Shown piece by piece: positions 15,454 through 24,158 of a stretch of DNA of 64,000 nucleotides (position 1 is the first letter of the stretch; each line of letters opens with the position of its first letter). The notes under the pieces are model-generated. The model searched no databases. It was not told the origin of the DNA and saw nothing but the letters and a program-made list of their open reading frames with translations. The position numbers were made by a program, and so were the translations under genes. This DNA is from Chelatococcus sp. HY11 (GTDB lineage Bacteria; Pseudomonadota; Alphaproteobacteria; Rhizobiales; Beijerinckiaceae), in contig NZ_JAHBRX010000001.1 of NCBI RefSeq assembly GCF_018398335.1, forward strand, positions 124,001 through 188,000. Direction: 5' to 3'.

Positions 15454-17338
15454 TGCAGAGTACCAAGGCTTCGCCGATGTAGAGGACGAGCTTCGGTATG
15501 CCATCCGGCCGGAGCCCGTTCTAACGGTTTCGCAGTGGGCGGATAAGTACCGCGTCCTCTCGACCAAGCTGGCGGCCGAAGCCGGCAACTACCGCACCGA
15601 TCGTGTGCCGTTTCTGCGTGACGTGATGGACGCGCTGTCGCCCATGCACACCGCACGGCGCGTCGTGTTCATGAAGTCGGCGCAGGTTGGCGCCACCGAG
15701 GCCGGCAACAACTGGCTCGGCTACATCATGCATTGGTCGCCGGCGCCCGTCATGGGCGTGTGGCCGACCGTCGACACCGCCAAGAAGGTTTCGCAGCAGC
15801 GTGTTCAGCCCCTGATCGATGATTGCCCCGAGTTGCGGGCGATCATGGGTGACGCCAAGTCGCGCGACAGCGGCAACACGGTGCTCGCCAAGACGTTCCC
15901 CGGCGGCATCCTCGTGATGACCGGAGCGAACTCCGGTGTTGGGCTGCGCTCAATGCCGGCGCGTTACGCCTTCCTTGACGAGGTGGATGCCTATCCGGGC
16001 GACGTCGACGGCGAAGGCGACCCGATCGCTCTTGTCGCGAACCGCACAACGACCTTCGGCCGCAAGGCCAAGATGTTTTTGGTGTCCACGCCGACGATCC
16101 ACGGCGAGAGCCGGATCGAGCGTGAATATGAGAAGTCGGACCAGCGCCGCTACTTCATTCCCTGCCCAGACTGCGGCGGGATGCAGTGGCTGAAGTGGGA
16201 AGGGTTGCAGTGGACGGCAGGCAAGCCGGAGACGGCACGCTACGCTTGCGAGCATTGCGGTGTTCTGTTCGAGGAGCGCCACAAGACGTCGTTCCTGGCG
16301 AAGGGCGAGTGGCGCGCGACGGCTGAACCTGTCGATCCGAACTCGGTGGGCTTCCATATCTCGGGGCTCTATTCGCCGCTCGGGTGGCTCTCCTGGGAGG
16401 AAATGGCGCGCGAGTGGGAAGAAGCCCAAGGCGACATCTCGAAGCTCAAGACCTTCAAGAACACGCGCCTCGGTGAGACGTGGTTCGAAGCGTCCGAGCT
16501 CGTCGACTGGGAGCGGATCTACGAACGGCGCGAGAGCTGGCAGCCGGGCACGTTGCCTTCGGGCGTGACGATGATCACGGCGGCGGTCGACGTTCAGGCA
16601 AGTCCGGCGCGCCTCGAGCTCCACGTGTGGGGCTGGGGCGAGGGGCTGGAGAGTTGGGCGATCGAGAAGCGGGTCTTCTACGGCCCGGCCGACGATCCGA
16701 AGACATGGGCCGGGGTAGAGCAAGCCCTCGACGATACGTGGCGCCATACGTCCGGCGTGCTGATGAAGATCGATCTGCTCGCCGTGGACACCGGCGACCA
16801 GACGACGGCCGTCTACGGCTGGATCTCGAAGCAGGACCAGGCGCGCGTGCTGGCGATCAAGGGGCGGCGCGGCTACGAGGCTAATGCGCCCGTCTCGACG
16901 CCGACCAACATCCCGTTCGGGCGCCGCAAGCGCGCGATCCGGCTGCGGTCGATCACCGGCGACGTGTTCAAGGCGGAGCTCTACCGGTTCCTGATCCGCG
17001 GTCGTGAAGAGGCTGGAGCATACCCTCCGGGATATGTCCACGTGCCGGATTTCATGGATGCGGAATGGTGCAAGCAGCTGGTCGCTGAGCGACGGGTACG
17101 CCGCAAGACCGGTCGTTACGAGTGGGTGATGGATCACAAGGCCAACGAGGCGCTGGACTGTCGGGTCTATTCCAGAGCGGCGCTTTGGACGCGCGGCGTG
17201 GCGTCATGGTCGCCGGAGCGGTGGAAGCGGGAGCGCGAGGTCAGAGGCCTTGATGCGGTTCCGGTCGAGCGGGTGCAGCAGACGCAGCCCCGTGCCAATT
17301 CATTTTTGGGTGAGAGGCGGCGCGGATGGCTGACCTGA
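15422..17338 (+). CDS. Terminase large subunit (lambda gpA family)
   Basis: 638 residues. The ATPase P-loop-like motif 'MKSAQVGATEAG' spans residues 84-95, a Walker B region 'ARYAFLDEVDAYPGD' follows, then a zinc-binding pair 'CPDCGG' / 'CEHCG', and an RNase-H-like nuclease domain starting near 'MITAAVDVQ'. Length and order agree with lambda gpA. It cuts concatemers and pumps DNA into the prohead. The lambda type suggests cohesive-end packaging. It overlaps gpW by 13 bases. Confidence 0.95.
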   Translation: MNYQARWSEPDAEYQGFADVEDELRYAIRPEPVLTVSQWADKYRVLSTKLAAEAGNYRTDRVPFLRDVMDALSPMHTARRVVFMKSAQVGATEAGNNWLGYIMHWSPAPVMGVWPTVDTAKKVSQQRVQPLIDDCPELRAIMGDAKSRDSGNTVLAKTFPGGILVMTGANSGVGLRSMPARYAFLDEVDAYPGDVDGEGDPIALVANRTTTFGRKAKMFLVSTPTIHGESRIEREYEKSDQRRYFIPCPDCGGMQWLKWEGLQWTAGKPETARYACEHCGVLFEERHKTSFLAKGEWRATAEPVDPNSVGFHISGLYSPLGWLSWEEMAREWEEAQGDISKLKTFKNTRLGETWFEASELVDWERIYERRESWQPGTLPSGVTMITAAVDVQASPARLELHVWGWGEGLESWAIEKRVFYGPADDPKTWAGVEQALDDTWRHTSGVLMKIDLLAVDTGDQTTAVYGWISKQDQARVLAIKGRRGYEANAPVSTPTNIPFGRRKRAIRLRSITGDVFKAELYRFLIRGREEAGAYPPGYVHVPDFMDAEWCKQLVAERRVRRKTGRYEWVMDHKANEALDCRVYSRAALWTRGVASWSPERWKREREVRGLDAVPVERVQQTQPRANSFLGERRRGWLT

Positions 17339-17541
17339 CGACGGAGGAGAAGCAGGAGCTTCTCCTCGACTTGAAACGCGCGCTCGCCATGGGCGCGCTC
17401 CGCGTCCGCGCCGGAGACCGGGACATCACGTACCGTTCCCGCGAGGACATGAAGCGGATCATCGCCGATCTGGAAGCCGAGTTGGACCCGCCCACGCGGC
17501 CAGCTTCAAGCGCTCGCCTCATCTCCTTCCACAGGGGGTAG
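17326..17541 (+). CDS. Head-tail joining protein gpW
   Basis: 71 residues of the gpW fold: two helices around a short hairpin ('EEKQELLLDLKRALAMGALRV', 'REDMKRIIADLEAEL'). In lambda, gpW enters the portal after DNA is packaged and closes the head. The place between large terminase and portal is the same as in lambda. Start ATG overlaps the terminase end. Confidence 0.85.
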   Translation: MADLTTEEKQELLLDLKRALAMGALRVRAGDRDITYRSREDMKRIIADLEAELDPPTRPASSARLISFHRG

Positions 17542-17542
17542 C

Positions 17543-19039
17543 ATGAACCTGCTTGATCGGGCGATCGAATACGTGTCGCCCAAGGCGGGGTTGCGGCGGC
17601 AGCGGGCGCGTGTCCAGTCGGACATTCTGCGCCGTGGCTACAGCGCGACAAGACCGAGCCGGGCAAACGGCGGCTGGGTCAGGGCGGGCACTTCAGCGGA
17701 CGCAGAGATCGGCGCCGCGGCTGACAAGCTGCGGGCCATTCAGCGCGACCTCAACCGCAACAACCCGACCGCCGCCAAGGCTGTCACCGCCTGGGTGAAC
17801 AACCTGGTCGGCCCCGGCATCGTGCCGCGGGCCAACACGGGCGATGCCGAACAGGACAAGATCGTCAACGATCTCTGGGACGAGTTCTCAAAGGTCGCTG
17901 ATGCAGATGCCGGCTCGGATGTGTATGGCCTTCAGGCTCTGGCGGCGCGCGAGATGGTGGAGGGCGGCGACGCGCTCATCCGCCGCCGTCCTCGGAAGGC
18001 GCGCGACGGTCTGCCTGTCGCGATGCAGCTTGAGGTGCTGACGGCCGACTACTTCGACTCCTCGGTCACGCAGAGCCCGGCAGGGCGTGAGGTGATGCAG
18101 GGGATCGAGTTGGATGCCCTCAACCGCCGTGTTGCCTATTGGCTCTACAACAAGCATCCCGGCGACGCGTACCGCATTGGTCGGAACGATCTGAAGTCGC
18201 GTGCCGTCGCTGCCCAAGAGGTTACGCACCTCTATTGGCGCGAGGCCAAGCAACTCCGCGGCGTTCCGTGGGGTGTTTCAGCAATGGAGCACCTGCGAGA
18301 CCTCGCCGATTACGAGCATGCGGAATTGCTTCGGAAGAAGCTGGAAGCTTGCGCCGTCGGCGTGGTTTCCGACTTGGAGGAGGGGACAGGCGCCAACGGC
18401 GAACCGATCGTCGGAACAAGCGCGATCGTTGACGGCACCGGCCAGATGGTCGATCGCTTCGAGCCCGGCATGTTCGTGCATGCCCGCGGCGGACGGTCGG
18501 TGACGTTCAACCAGCCTCATGCGGTCGGTGGGTACTATGAATACAAGCGGGCCATGCTGCGGACGATCGCGGCGGGCTACAGGCTGCCGTACGAGATCCT
18601 GTCCGGCGACCTGGAGAACGTGAACTATTCGAGCATCCGGGCCGGGTTTCTGGAGTTCCGCCGCTTGGTCGAGTCGCTACAGTGGCAGGTTTTGATCCCG
18701 CTCATGTGCGAGCCGATGTGGCGCTGGTTCTGCGACGTCGCTTATCTCGAGGGAAGGATCAACTCGCCGAATGTTCCGGTGATCTGGACGCCGCCTCGAT
18801 TTGAGTCGATCGACCCGCTCAAGGATGTCACCGCTGATGTCATGGAAGTGCGCGCCGGCCTGACGAGCATGACCGATGCCATCGCGAAACGCGGTTACAA
18901 CGCCGACGACGTGCTGGCCTCAATCAAGTCGTGGAACGACAAGATCGACGCCGCTGAGATCATCCTCGACACCGATCCCCGCAGGGTCACCCACACGGGC
19001 GCGATGCAAGCCGCACTGACGCTGGCGACGAAGGACTAA
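17543..19039 (+). CDS. Portal protein (lambda gpB family)
   Basis: 498 residues. 'RAIQRDLNRNNPTAAKAVTAWVNNLVG' near the start, 'EGGDALIRRRPRK', and the long 'AGYRLPYEILSGDLENVNYSSIRAG' segment are hallmarks of lambda-family portals. It forms the 12-subunit ring through which DNA enters. It starts one base after the gpW stop and ends one base before the capsid gene, a standard late-operon order. Confidence 0.93.
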   Translation: MNLLDRAIEYVSPKAGLRRQRARVQSDILRRGYSATRPSRANGGWVRAGTSADAEIGAAADKLRAIQRDLNRNNPTAAKAVTAWVNNLVGPGIVPRANTGDAEQDKIVNDLWDEFSKVADADAGSDVYGLQALAAREMVEGGDALIRRRPRKARDGLPVAMQLEVLTADYFDSSVTQSPAGREVMQGIELDALNRRVAYWLYNKHPGDAYRIGRNDLKSRAVAAQEVTHLYWREAKQLRGVPWGVSAMEHLRDLADYEHAELLRKKLEACAVGVVSDLEEGTGANGEPIVGTSAIVDGTGQMVDRFEPGMFVHARGGRSVTFNQPHAVGGYYEYKRAMLRTIAAGYRLPYEILSGDLENVNYSSIRAGFLEFRRLVESLQWQVLIPLMCEPMWRWFCDVAYLEGRINSPNVPVIWTPPRFESIDPLKDVTADVMEVRAGLTSMTDAIAKRGYNADDVLASIKSWNDKIDAAEIILDTDPRRVTHTGAMQAALTLATKD

Positions 19040-19040
19040 C

Positions 19041-21056
19041 ATGCACAACACGATCGAGCTGCCCCGCCAGGTGCGGGGCGCCGAGGTGCGCGCGCAGAGC
19101 TTCAACGAAGAGGCGAACACGATCGATATCGTGTGGACCACTGGAGCTCGGGTGCGTCGCTACTCGTGGTCGGACGGGCCGTATGACGAGGAGCTTGAAG
19201 TCTCCGCGTCGGCCGTCCGGCTGGAGCGCCTGAATGCGGGCGCTCCCTTCCTGAACACGCACGATAGCTGGTCTTTGGAGAATGTGATCGGGAACGTCGT
19301 CCCCGGCACGGCTCGTATTGAGAATGGGCTTGGCGTTGCCAAGGTCCAACTCAGTAAGCGCGAAGACGCGGCCGGCATTGTTCAGGACATTCGAGACGGT
19401 GTGATCCGCAACATCTCCGTTGGCTACCGGATTCACCGCGTTCTGAAAGAAGAGAGCGACGATACTCAACCCGCTCTGTTCCGCGTGACTGACTGGGAGC
19501 CGCTGGAAATCTCCGCGGTGCCAATTCCCGCCGACCCAGGCGCGCAGATTCGCTCTGACGCCGGCACGAACACTGTGATCATCGAGCGCTCCGGCGCTTC
19601 TCTTGAGGGAGCCTCTATGGCTGACCAAAATACCGCCGCAGAGGCCACTCGCGGCAACGACACTCCCGTCGCTCCGGTTGTTGAGCAGCGGGACGTAGCG
19701 GCCGAGCAGGCCCGCATTGACGCGGCTGTTGCAGAACGCGTCGAGCAGGCCATCTCTGACGAGGCCGAGCGCGTTGCCAAGATCACTGAGCTTGCGGCTC
19801 GTGCCCGCATGCCTGAGTTCGGCGCGGATCACGTTCGCAAGCGCACTAGCCTGGCGAACTTCCGCGTGGCCTTGCTCGATGCGATCGCCGATCGCGACGA
19901 TGGTGAGACGGCGCCGCGCGCGAGTGTTGGCGAGGAGCACCATGAGAAGCGCGCAGCGCTGATGCAGTCCGCGCTGCTCCACCGTGCCGACCCCGCGGCG
20001 CCGTTGGCCGATGGCGCGCGTGAGTATCGCGGCTTTTCGCTGATGGACATGGCCCGCGAGGCGCTCGAGGTTCGTGGCATTCGCACCCGCGGCATGTCGC
20101 GTAACGAGATCGCCGGCGCGGCGCTTGCGCAGCGCTCCGGTTACGGCTCGACCTCGGACTTCCCGATCATCCTCGGCAACGTCGTGAACACGACCCTGCG
20201 CGCCGGCTATGAGGCGGCGGGCCAGACCTTCCGGCCGCTTGTCCGCGAAGTCACCGTTTCCGACTTCAAGGCGGTGAACCGGGCGCAGCTCGGCGAGGGT
20301 CCGGCCTTCGACAAGGTCAACGAGAGCGGCGAGTACAAGCGCGGGTCTCTGGCCGAGGGTAAGGAATCGTACAAGATCGCGACCTACGGCAAGGTGATCG
20401 CGATCACCCGCCAGGTCATTGTCAACGATGACATGAATGCCTTCGGGCGCATTCCGCAGCTTATGGGCGGCGCCGCTGCCCAGCTTGAGAGTGACCTCGT
20501 TTGGGCGCAGATCCTTGGCAACCCGACCATGGGCGATGGGACCGCGCTGTTCCATGCGAACCACGGCAACCTGCCCACGGCCGCGGCCTTCGACATTGCG
20601 CCGCTGGGCCTTGCCCGTGCGGCGATGGCGAAGCAGACCGGTCTTGACGGCAAAACCGTTCTGAACATCCGCCCGATGTATCTGATCGTCCCGGTGGCTC
20701 TGGAGACGACTGCGGAGCAGAAGCTCAAGTCCGTGTTCTATCCGGATACCTCCGCCGGCGTGGCAACCAACTCGATGAAGAAGCTTGAGATCATTGTCGA
20801 GGCTCGCCTCGACAATGGTATCGCCAAGGGCGCGGCCACCCCGAGCAACATCGCGGGCTCCGCGACCGCCTGGTATCTGGCGGCTTCGCCAGCCCAGATC
20901 GACACTGTTGAGCTTGCCTATCTCGAGGGCAATCGCGGTCTCTATATCGAGAGCCGCCAGGGCTTCGAGGTCGATGGCCTCGAGGTGAAGGCCCGCCTTG
21001 ATGTCGGTGCCAAGACAATGGAACACCGCGGCTTGCTCAAGAACGCTGGCGCGTAA
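19041..21056 (+). CDS. Prohead protease-major capsid protein fusion
   Basis: 671 residues. Residues 1-175 form a prohead protease of the HK97/Mu-I sort, with 'FLNTHD' (catalytic His) and 'DGVIRNISVGY' (catalytic Ser), then a helical scaffold-like linker (about 190-290), and residues 340-671 a capsid fold with 'RAGYEAAGQTFRPLVREVTVSDF', 'GRIPQLMGGAAA' and 'DGTALFHANHGNL'. Protease, scaffold and shell in one chain means the protein presumably cleaves itself during maturation. Such fusions are a known class in proteobacterial phages. No frameshift or internal stop is seen. Confidence 0.9.
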   Translation: MHNTIELPRQVRGAEVRAQSFNEEANTIDIVWTTGARVRRYSWSDGPYDEELEVSASAVRLERLNAGAPFLNTHDSWSLENVIGNVVPGTARIENGLGVAKVQLSKREDAAGIVQDIRDGVIRNISVGYRIHRVLKEESDDTQPALFRVTDWEPLEISAVPIPADPGAQIRSDAGTNTVIIERSGASLEGASMADQNTAAEATRGNDTPVAPVVEQRDVAAEQARIDAAVAERVEQAISDEAERVAKITELAARARMPEFGADHVRKRTSLANFRVALLDAIADRDDGETAPRASVGEEHHEKRAALMQSALLHRADPAAPLADGAREYRGFSLMDMAREALEVRGIRTRGMSRNEIAGAALAQRSGYGSTSDFPIILGNVVNTTLRAGYEAAGQTFRPLVREVTVSDFKAVNRAQLGEGPAFDKVNESGEYKRGSLAEGKESYKIATYGKVIAITRQVIVNDDMNAFGRIPQLMGGAAAQLESDLVWAQILGNPTMGDGTALFHANHGNLPTAAAFDIAPLGLARAAMAKQTGLDGKTVLNIRPMYLIVPVALETTAEQKLKSVFYPDTSAGVATNSMKKLEIIVEARLDNGIAKGAATPSNIAGSATAWYLAASPAQIDTVELAYLEGNRGLYIESRQGFEVDGLEVKARLDVGAKTMEHRGLLKNAGA

Positions 21057-21062
21057 GGTACG

Positions 21063-21082
21063 GGGGGCGCTTCGGCGCCCCC
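21063..21082 (+). terminator. Strong UUCG hairpin after the capsid gene
   Basis: GGGGGCGC-TTCG-GCGCCCCC is a perfect 8-base-pair stem with a UUCG tetraloop, 7 bases after the capsid stop codon. Only a weak pyrimidine tract (TCTTCC) follows, so it probably attenuates or protects the capsid message rather than stopping it fully. Confidence 0.6.
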
Positions 21083-21107
21083 TCTTCCTCGAGGAGGGAT
21101 TTTTTTT

Positions 21108-21443
21108 ATGAAGAACTACATCCAGCCGGGCGACACCCTGACGTTGCCGGCACCCTACGCGGTGGCCTCCGGCGACGGCGCCCTGGTCGGCACGCTTTTT
21201 GGCGTCGCCACCGGAACCTACGCCAACGCCGAAGAGGGCGAGTTCAAGACGAACGGCGTCTTCGACCTGAAAAAGAAGGCCTCGCAGGCCTGGACGGTCG
21301 GCGCGGCCATCTACTGGGACAATACGAACAAGGAAGCCACAACAACCTCGACCGACAACACCAAGATCGGTGTTGCACTGGTCGCCGTAGGCAGCGGCGC
21401 CGGCGAGCTCGTCGGTCGCGTCCGCCTGAACGGCGCGTTCTGA
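21108..21443 (+). CDS. DUF2190 capsid decoration protein
   Basis: 111 residues, beta-rich, in the pattern of DUF2190: 'YIQPGDTLTLPAPYAVASGDGALVG', 'FDLKKKASQAWTVGAAIYWD' and 'KIGVALVAVGSGAGELVGRVRL'. Members are trimeric knobs on the capsid, like lambda gpD. Preceded by GAGGAGG and a T8 run before the ATG. It lies directly after the capsid gene, as expected. Confidence 0.85.
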   Translation: MKNYIQPGDTLTLPAPYAVASGDGALVGTLFGVATGTYANAEEGEFKTNGVFDLKKKASQAWTVGAAIYWDNTNKEATTTSTDNTKIGVALVAVGSGAGELVGRVRLNGAF

Positions 21444-21643
21444 TGAGTAAGACTGCTGCAGCTGTAGCGGTCCTTGAAGCGCGCGGGGTTCGGGTTTGGC
21501 GCCCCATGCGCTCTATTGCACTGCTGGATGACGCCAATCCCCGCAAGTGGAATCACGGTGAAGGCGACGTGCGGGAGTATCTGAAGCTCCTTGCCCTCCC
21601 GTACGCCGGCCTATGGCCGGTCATCAACGCCATCCTCGCTTAA
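21443..21643 (+). CDS. Small hypothetical head-region protein
   Basis: 66 residues, starting in a TGATG overlap with the decoration gene. It has a basic patch 'RVWRPMRSIALLDDANPRKW' and a hydrophobic end 'LPYAGLWPVINAILA'. It occupies the place where head completion proteins often sit, but I recognise no family. Confidence 0.5.
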   Translation: MSKTAAAVAVLEARGVRVWRPMRSIALLDDANPRKWNHGEGDVREYLKLLALPYAGLWPVINAILA

Positions 21644-21655
21644 GGAAACGCCGGC

Positions 21656-22063
21656 ATGTCCCTGTTCCAACGAATCGAGCGACGTGCCGGCGCCACCGTA
21701 GACCATGCCCACGCCGAGTGGCTGGTGTGCATGGCCAAGGGCGACGCCCGCAAGACGGTTGGCGCCAGCGCCCCCGGCACTACGACCCGCCCCGACCTGC
21801 GATTCAAGGCGCTGTTCTTCACGAACAGCGGCGAGAAGGATCTGAGCGGCGAGACGCTCGACGGCCGCTGGCAGACGCAACTTCCGTATTGCGACGCCAG
21901 GGTCGACGTTCGGCCGGAAGCGATCCCGGAGGGGTACGCCTTCCGGGAAGGTGACCGCATTGTCGCCGAGGATCGGCCTGGCAGCCCGTCGTTCGAGATC
22001 GCCCGCGTTGACCGGGTTGGCCTTGGGCGGATCTCGCTGCGGCTCAACATCATAGGTGGCTGA
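21656..22063 (+). CDS. Putative head-tail connector protein
   Basis: 135 residues. The second half ('VDVRPEAIPEGYAFREGDRIVAEDRPG', 'EIARVDRVGLGRISLRLNII') is a beta-barrel-like pattern common in head closure proteins of tailed phages. Its place between capsid genes and baseplate genes supports a head-tail joining job. Not a confident family call. It shares its last base with the start of the next gene. Confidence 0.5.
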   Translation: MSLFQRIERRAGATVDHAHAEWLVCMAKGDARKTVGASAPGTTTRPDLRFKALFFTNSGEKDLSGETLDGRWQTQLPYCDARVDVRPEAIPEGYAFREGDRIVAEDRPGSPSFEIARVDRVGLGRISLRLNIIGG

Positions 22064-22833
22064 TGCTGTCACGCCTGGCCCTGCGGACGCTGGCGGTCCT
22101 GGCCCTGCGCGGGAAGACGTGGGCTGGGGATGAGGTCTACGACTCGTCCTTGGCGGCGATTGACCAGATCGAGCCGGGCGAAAAGCGTCCGTTCATATCG
22201 GTCTATGTCGATGATGCCACGTACGAACCGCAGGCATCCGACATCATGACAGCGCCGTGCGCCGCGTCACTCGTCCTCGAGATCGGAGTGACGGCCAGGA
22301 TGCGGGATGAGAATGGCGAGACTCTGTGGGGCGTTCCGTTGACGGACGCGGGCATGGAGGCGTCGCTGGACGTCATCGAGCGGCAGGTTATGCGGACGCT
22401 GTCCCAGGATCCCGCGCCGTGGTCGGAAATGTACCGCCGGTTTGTGTCCCGTACGAAGAAGCGCACATCGACGCGAGGCGCGTCGTCGGAGAAGGGCATC
22501 AGGTTCGCCGGGCGGCAAATCACCCTCGACGTGGACTTGTTCAGGGATCCAGCATTCGGCGGCCCACCGGGTCCGTTGTGGACGGATCTGATTGCCGCGT
22601 TTGAGCAGGATCCTGACTTGGCAGGCACTGCCGAAATCTTTCGCGCGGCCATCGCCGAAGACGCTGGGCTGCACGATTGGCAGCGCGTTCGCGGCTATCT
22701 CGGGTTGACGCTCGATCAGGCTCGCGCATTGCAGATCGCACCGCCAGAGCCGGCCGAGGACACATCGCCTCCTTTGCTGCATGTCACGGCGCCCGGCGCC
22801 GAGCCGGAGCCCCCGACCTATGAGCTTCCGTGA
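22063..22833 (+). CDS. Hypothetical head-tail region protein
   Basis: 256 residues. The first half has segments like tail completion proteins ('RPFISVYVDDATYEP', 'SLVLEIGVTARM'), the middle is helical, and the end is proline-rich ('PPEPAEDTSPPLL'). A tail terminator or completion role is likely from place and pattern, not proven. Its last 14 bases overlap the baseplate V gene. Confidence 0.5.
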   Translation: MLSRLALRTLAVLALRGKTWAGDEVYDSSLAAIDQIEPGEKRPFISVYVDDATYEPQASDIMTAPCAASLVLEIGVTARMRDENGETLWGVPLTDAGMEASLDVIERQVMRTLSQDPAPWSEMYRRFVSRTKKRTSTRGASSEKGIRFAGRQITLDVDLFRDPAFGGPPGPLWTDLIAAFEQDPDLAGTAEIFRAAIAEDAGLHDWQRVRGYLGLTLDQARALQIAPPEPAEDTSPPLLHVTAPGAEPEPPTYELP

Positions 22834-23311
22834 CCTGACGCGGGCGGTGCTGGACATCCAGTTCCGCCTTGCTGAGATCGAGCGCCGCGGTCGAAATGCC
22901 AACCGCATTGGCACGATCGCGTCCGATGAGGACATCGACGCCGAGAAGGGGCTAGCGCGGGTTACGCTGGCTGACAAGGACGGTAAGACCTACAAGTCCG
23001 GCTGGTTGCCATGGAGCGAGCAGTCGGCCGGCGCGACCAAGACGCACTTCCCCCCCAGCAAAGGGCAGCAAGTGCGGGTACGCTCGCAGAACGGCGAACT
23101 GTCCGACGCCGAGATCGAGCTCAGCGTCCCGTCCGACACGAACACGCGAGCATCCAAAAAGGCCGATGAGAACGTCATCCTCGATCGAGGCAAGACGCGC
23201 ATTGCCGTCAGCGACGGCGGTGACACCGTCACGCTGTCGTGCGGCGCCTCGTCCATCACGATCACGGATGGCGAGATCCGCCTGAAGGCTCCCAAGATTC
23301 ATCTGAACTGA
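22820..23311 (+). CDS. Baseplate assembly protein V (spike)
   Basis: 163 residues from the ATG at 22820. 'LTRAVLDIQFRLAEIERRGR' is the helical start, then an OB-like region ('EKGLARVTLADKDGKTYKSGWLPW', 'PPSKGQQVRVRSQNGEL'), and a beta-helical C-terminus ('DTVTLSCGASSITITDGEIRL') as in P2 gpV. It forms the membrane-piercing needle. The neighbouring PAAR gene supplies the tip. Confidence 0.88.
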   Translation: MSFRDLTRAVLDIQFRLAEIERRGRNANRIGTIASDEDIDAEKGLARVTLADKDGKTYKSGWLPWSEQSAGATKTHFPPSKGQQVRVRSQNGELSDAEIELSVPSDTNTRASKKADENVILDRGKTRIAVSDGGDTVTLSCGASSITITDGEIRLKAPKIHLN

Positions 23312-23321
23312 GGCGCAACGC

Positions 23322-23591
23322 ATGCCTGGAATTGCCCGGCGTCCGACGGACGCGGCCGGCGGCAACCACATGTCTGGTGCCCAGCACACGGTCTTCGCGG
23401 AGGGCGCGGAAGTGGTCGTGCTCGGCGACCTGGTGCAGCCGCACGGGCCGCCGCCGCATAGTCCGCCACCGGCCATGGTGGAAGCGTCAAGCACCGTCTT
23501 CATCAACGGAATCCCGATCTGCCGGGCCGGCCATCTGGCCTCGTGCGGACACGCAACAACCGGTTCAAGCACCGTCTTTCACGAGGGCTGA
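23322..23591 (+). CDS. PAAR-motif spike tip protein
   Basis: 89 residues with spaced Pro-Ala/Gly and His/Cys residues of a PAAR cone: 'RRPTDAAGGNHMSG', 'VQPHGPPPHSPP', 'INGIPICRAGHLASCGHATTGSSTVF'. His and Cys residues would bind one metal ion at the tip. It caps the gpV spike. Start is the first ATG; a second at codon 17 is less likely because the PAAR N-terminus would be lost. Confidence 0.85.
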   Translation: MPGIARRPTDAAGGNHMSGAQHTVFAEGAEVVVLGDLVQPHGPPPHSPPPAMVEASSTVFINGIPICRAGHLASCGHATTGSSTVFHEG

Positions 23592-23592
23592 C

Positions 23593-23757
23593 ATGGAAAA
23601 GCAACGCTACGAAGTCCTGAAAGAGGGCTTCCTGAACAACGCCTACAAGAAGGCCGGCGATATCGTCCGCATGACCGAGGCCGAAGCGAAATACTTCCTG
23701 CCTCCGCATGACGATCGGCTCGCTCCCGCCAAGCCCGCCAAGCCAAAGAAGGCGTAA
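23593..23757 (+). CDS. Small hypothetical baseplate-region protein
   Basis: 54 residues, 'MEKQRYEVLKEGFLNNAYKKAG' then an Ala/Lys/Pro-rich tail ending 'KPKKA'. The ATG is one base after the PAAR stop. The longer frame upstream only overlaps the PAAR gene. The pattern resembles short proteins near phage connector and baseplate genes; no function known. The similar 61-codon gene at 28710 has the same 'VYLKPEQEV' style. Confidence 0.55.
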   Translation: MEKQRYEVLKEGFLNNAYKKAGDIVRMTEAEAKYFLPPHDDRLAPAKPAKPKKA

Positions 23758-23760
23758 GGG

Positions 23761-24150
23761 ATGGGAAGCGCCGGCTTCGATCGGCGCACTGGCAAGGTTC
23801 TGCGGGACTGGGACCACACGCGCCAATCCATCGAGATCATCCTCACCACCCCAAAATACACGCGCGTGATGCGCCGCCTGTTCGGCGCAGACCTACAGTC
23901 CCTGATCGACGCGCCGATGAATCCGCGTGTGATCCTGGCTGCCTTTGTCGCTATCGCCGAGGCATTGGAGCCGCGCGAGGTCGAGGGCTTTCAGCTAGGC
24001 GAGCCCCGCTTTCGGCTGGTCAGCGTGAAGGTGGCTGACGCGCAACAGGATGGGCGGATCACGTTCGAGCTTACAGGCACCTATTTCCCGAACGGGCATC
24101 TGGGTGACTTCACGACCGGCAACGAGCGGGTCGCCTCCGTTTCCGTGTGA
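23761..24150 (+). CDS. Baseplate wedge protein W (gp25-like)
   Basis: 129 residues. 'GSAGFDRRTGKVLRDWDHTRQSIEIILTTPKYTRVMRRLFGADL' is the gp25/W signature of P2 and T4 baseplates (the T4 protein has a lysozyme-like name but no such activity here). It ties the wedge to the sheath. Position between V/PAAR and J agrees with P2. Confidence 0.9.
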   Translation: MGSAGFDRRTGKVLRDWDHTRQSIEIILTTPKYTRVMRRLFGADLQSLIDAPMNPRVILAAFVAIAEALEPREVEGFQLGEPRFRLVSVKVADAQQDGRITFELTGTYFPNGHLGDFTTGNERVASVSV

Positions 24151-24158
24151 GGTTTTCC

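Noticed and set aside
18987-21026. 679-codon frame on the minus strand
   Set aside because: It is antisense to the portal and capsid genes, with no start signal or recognisable domain.
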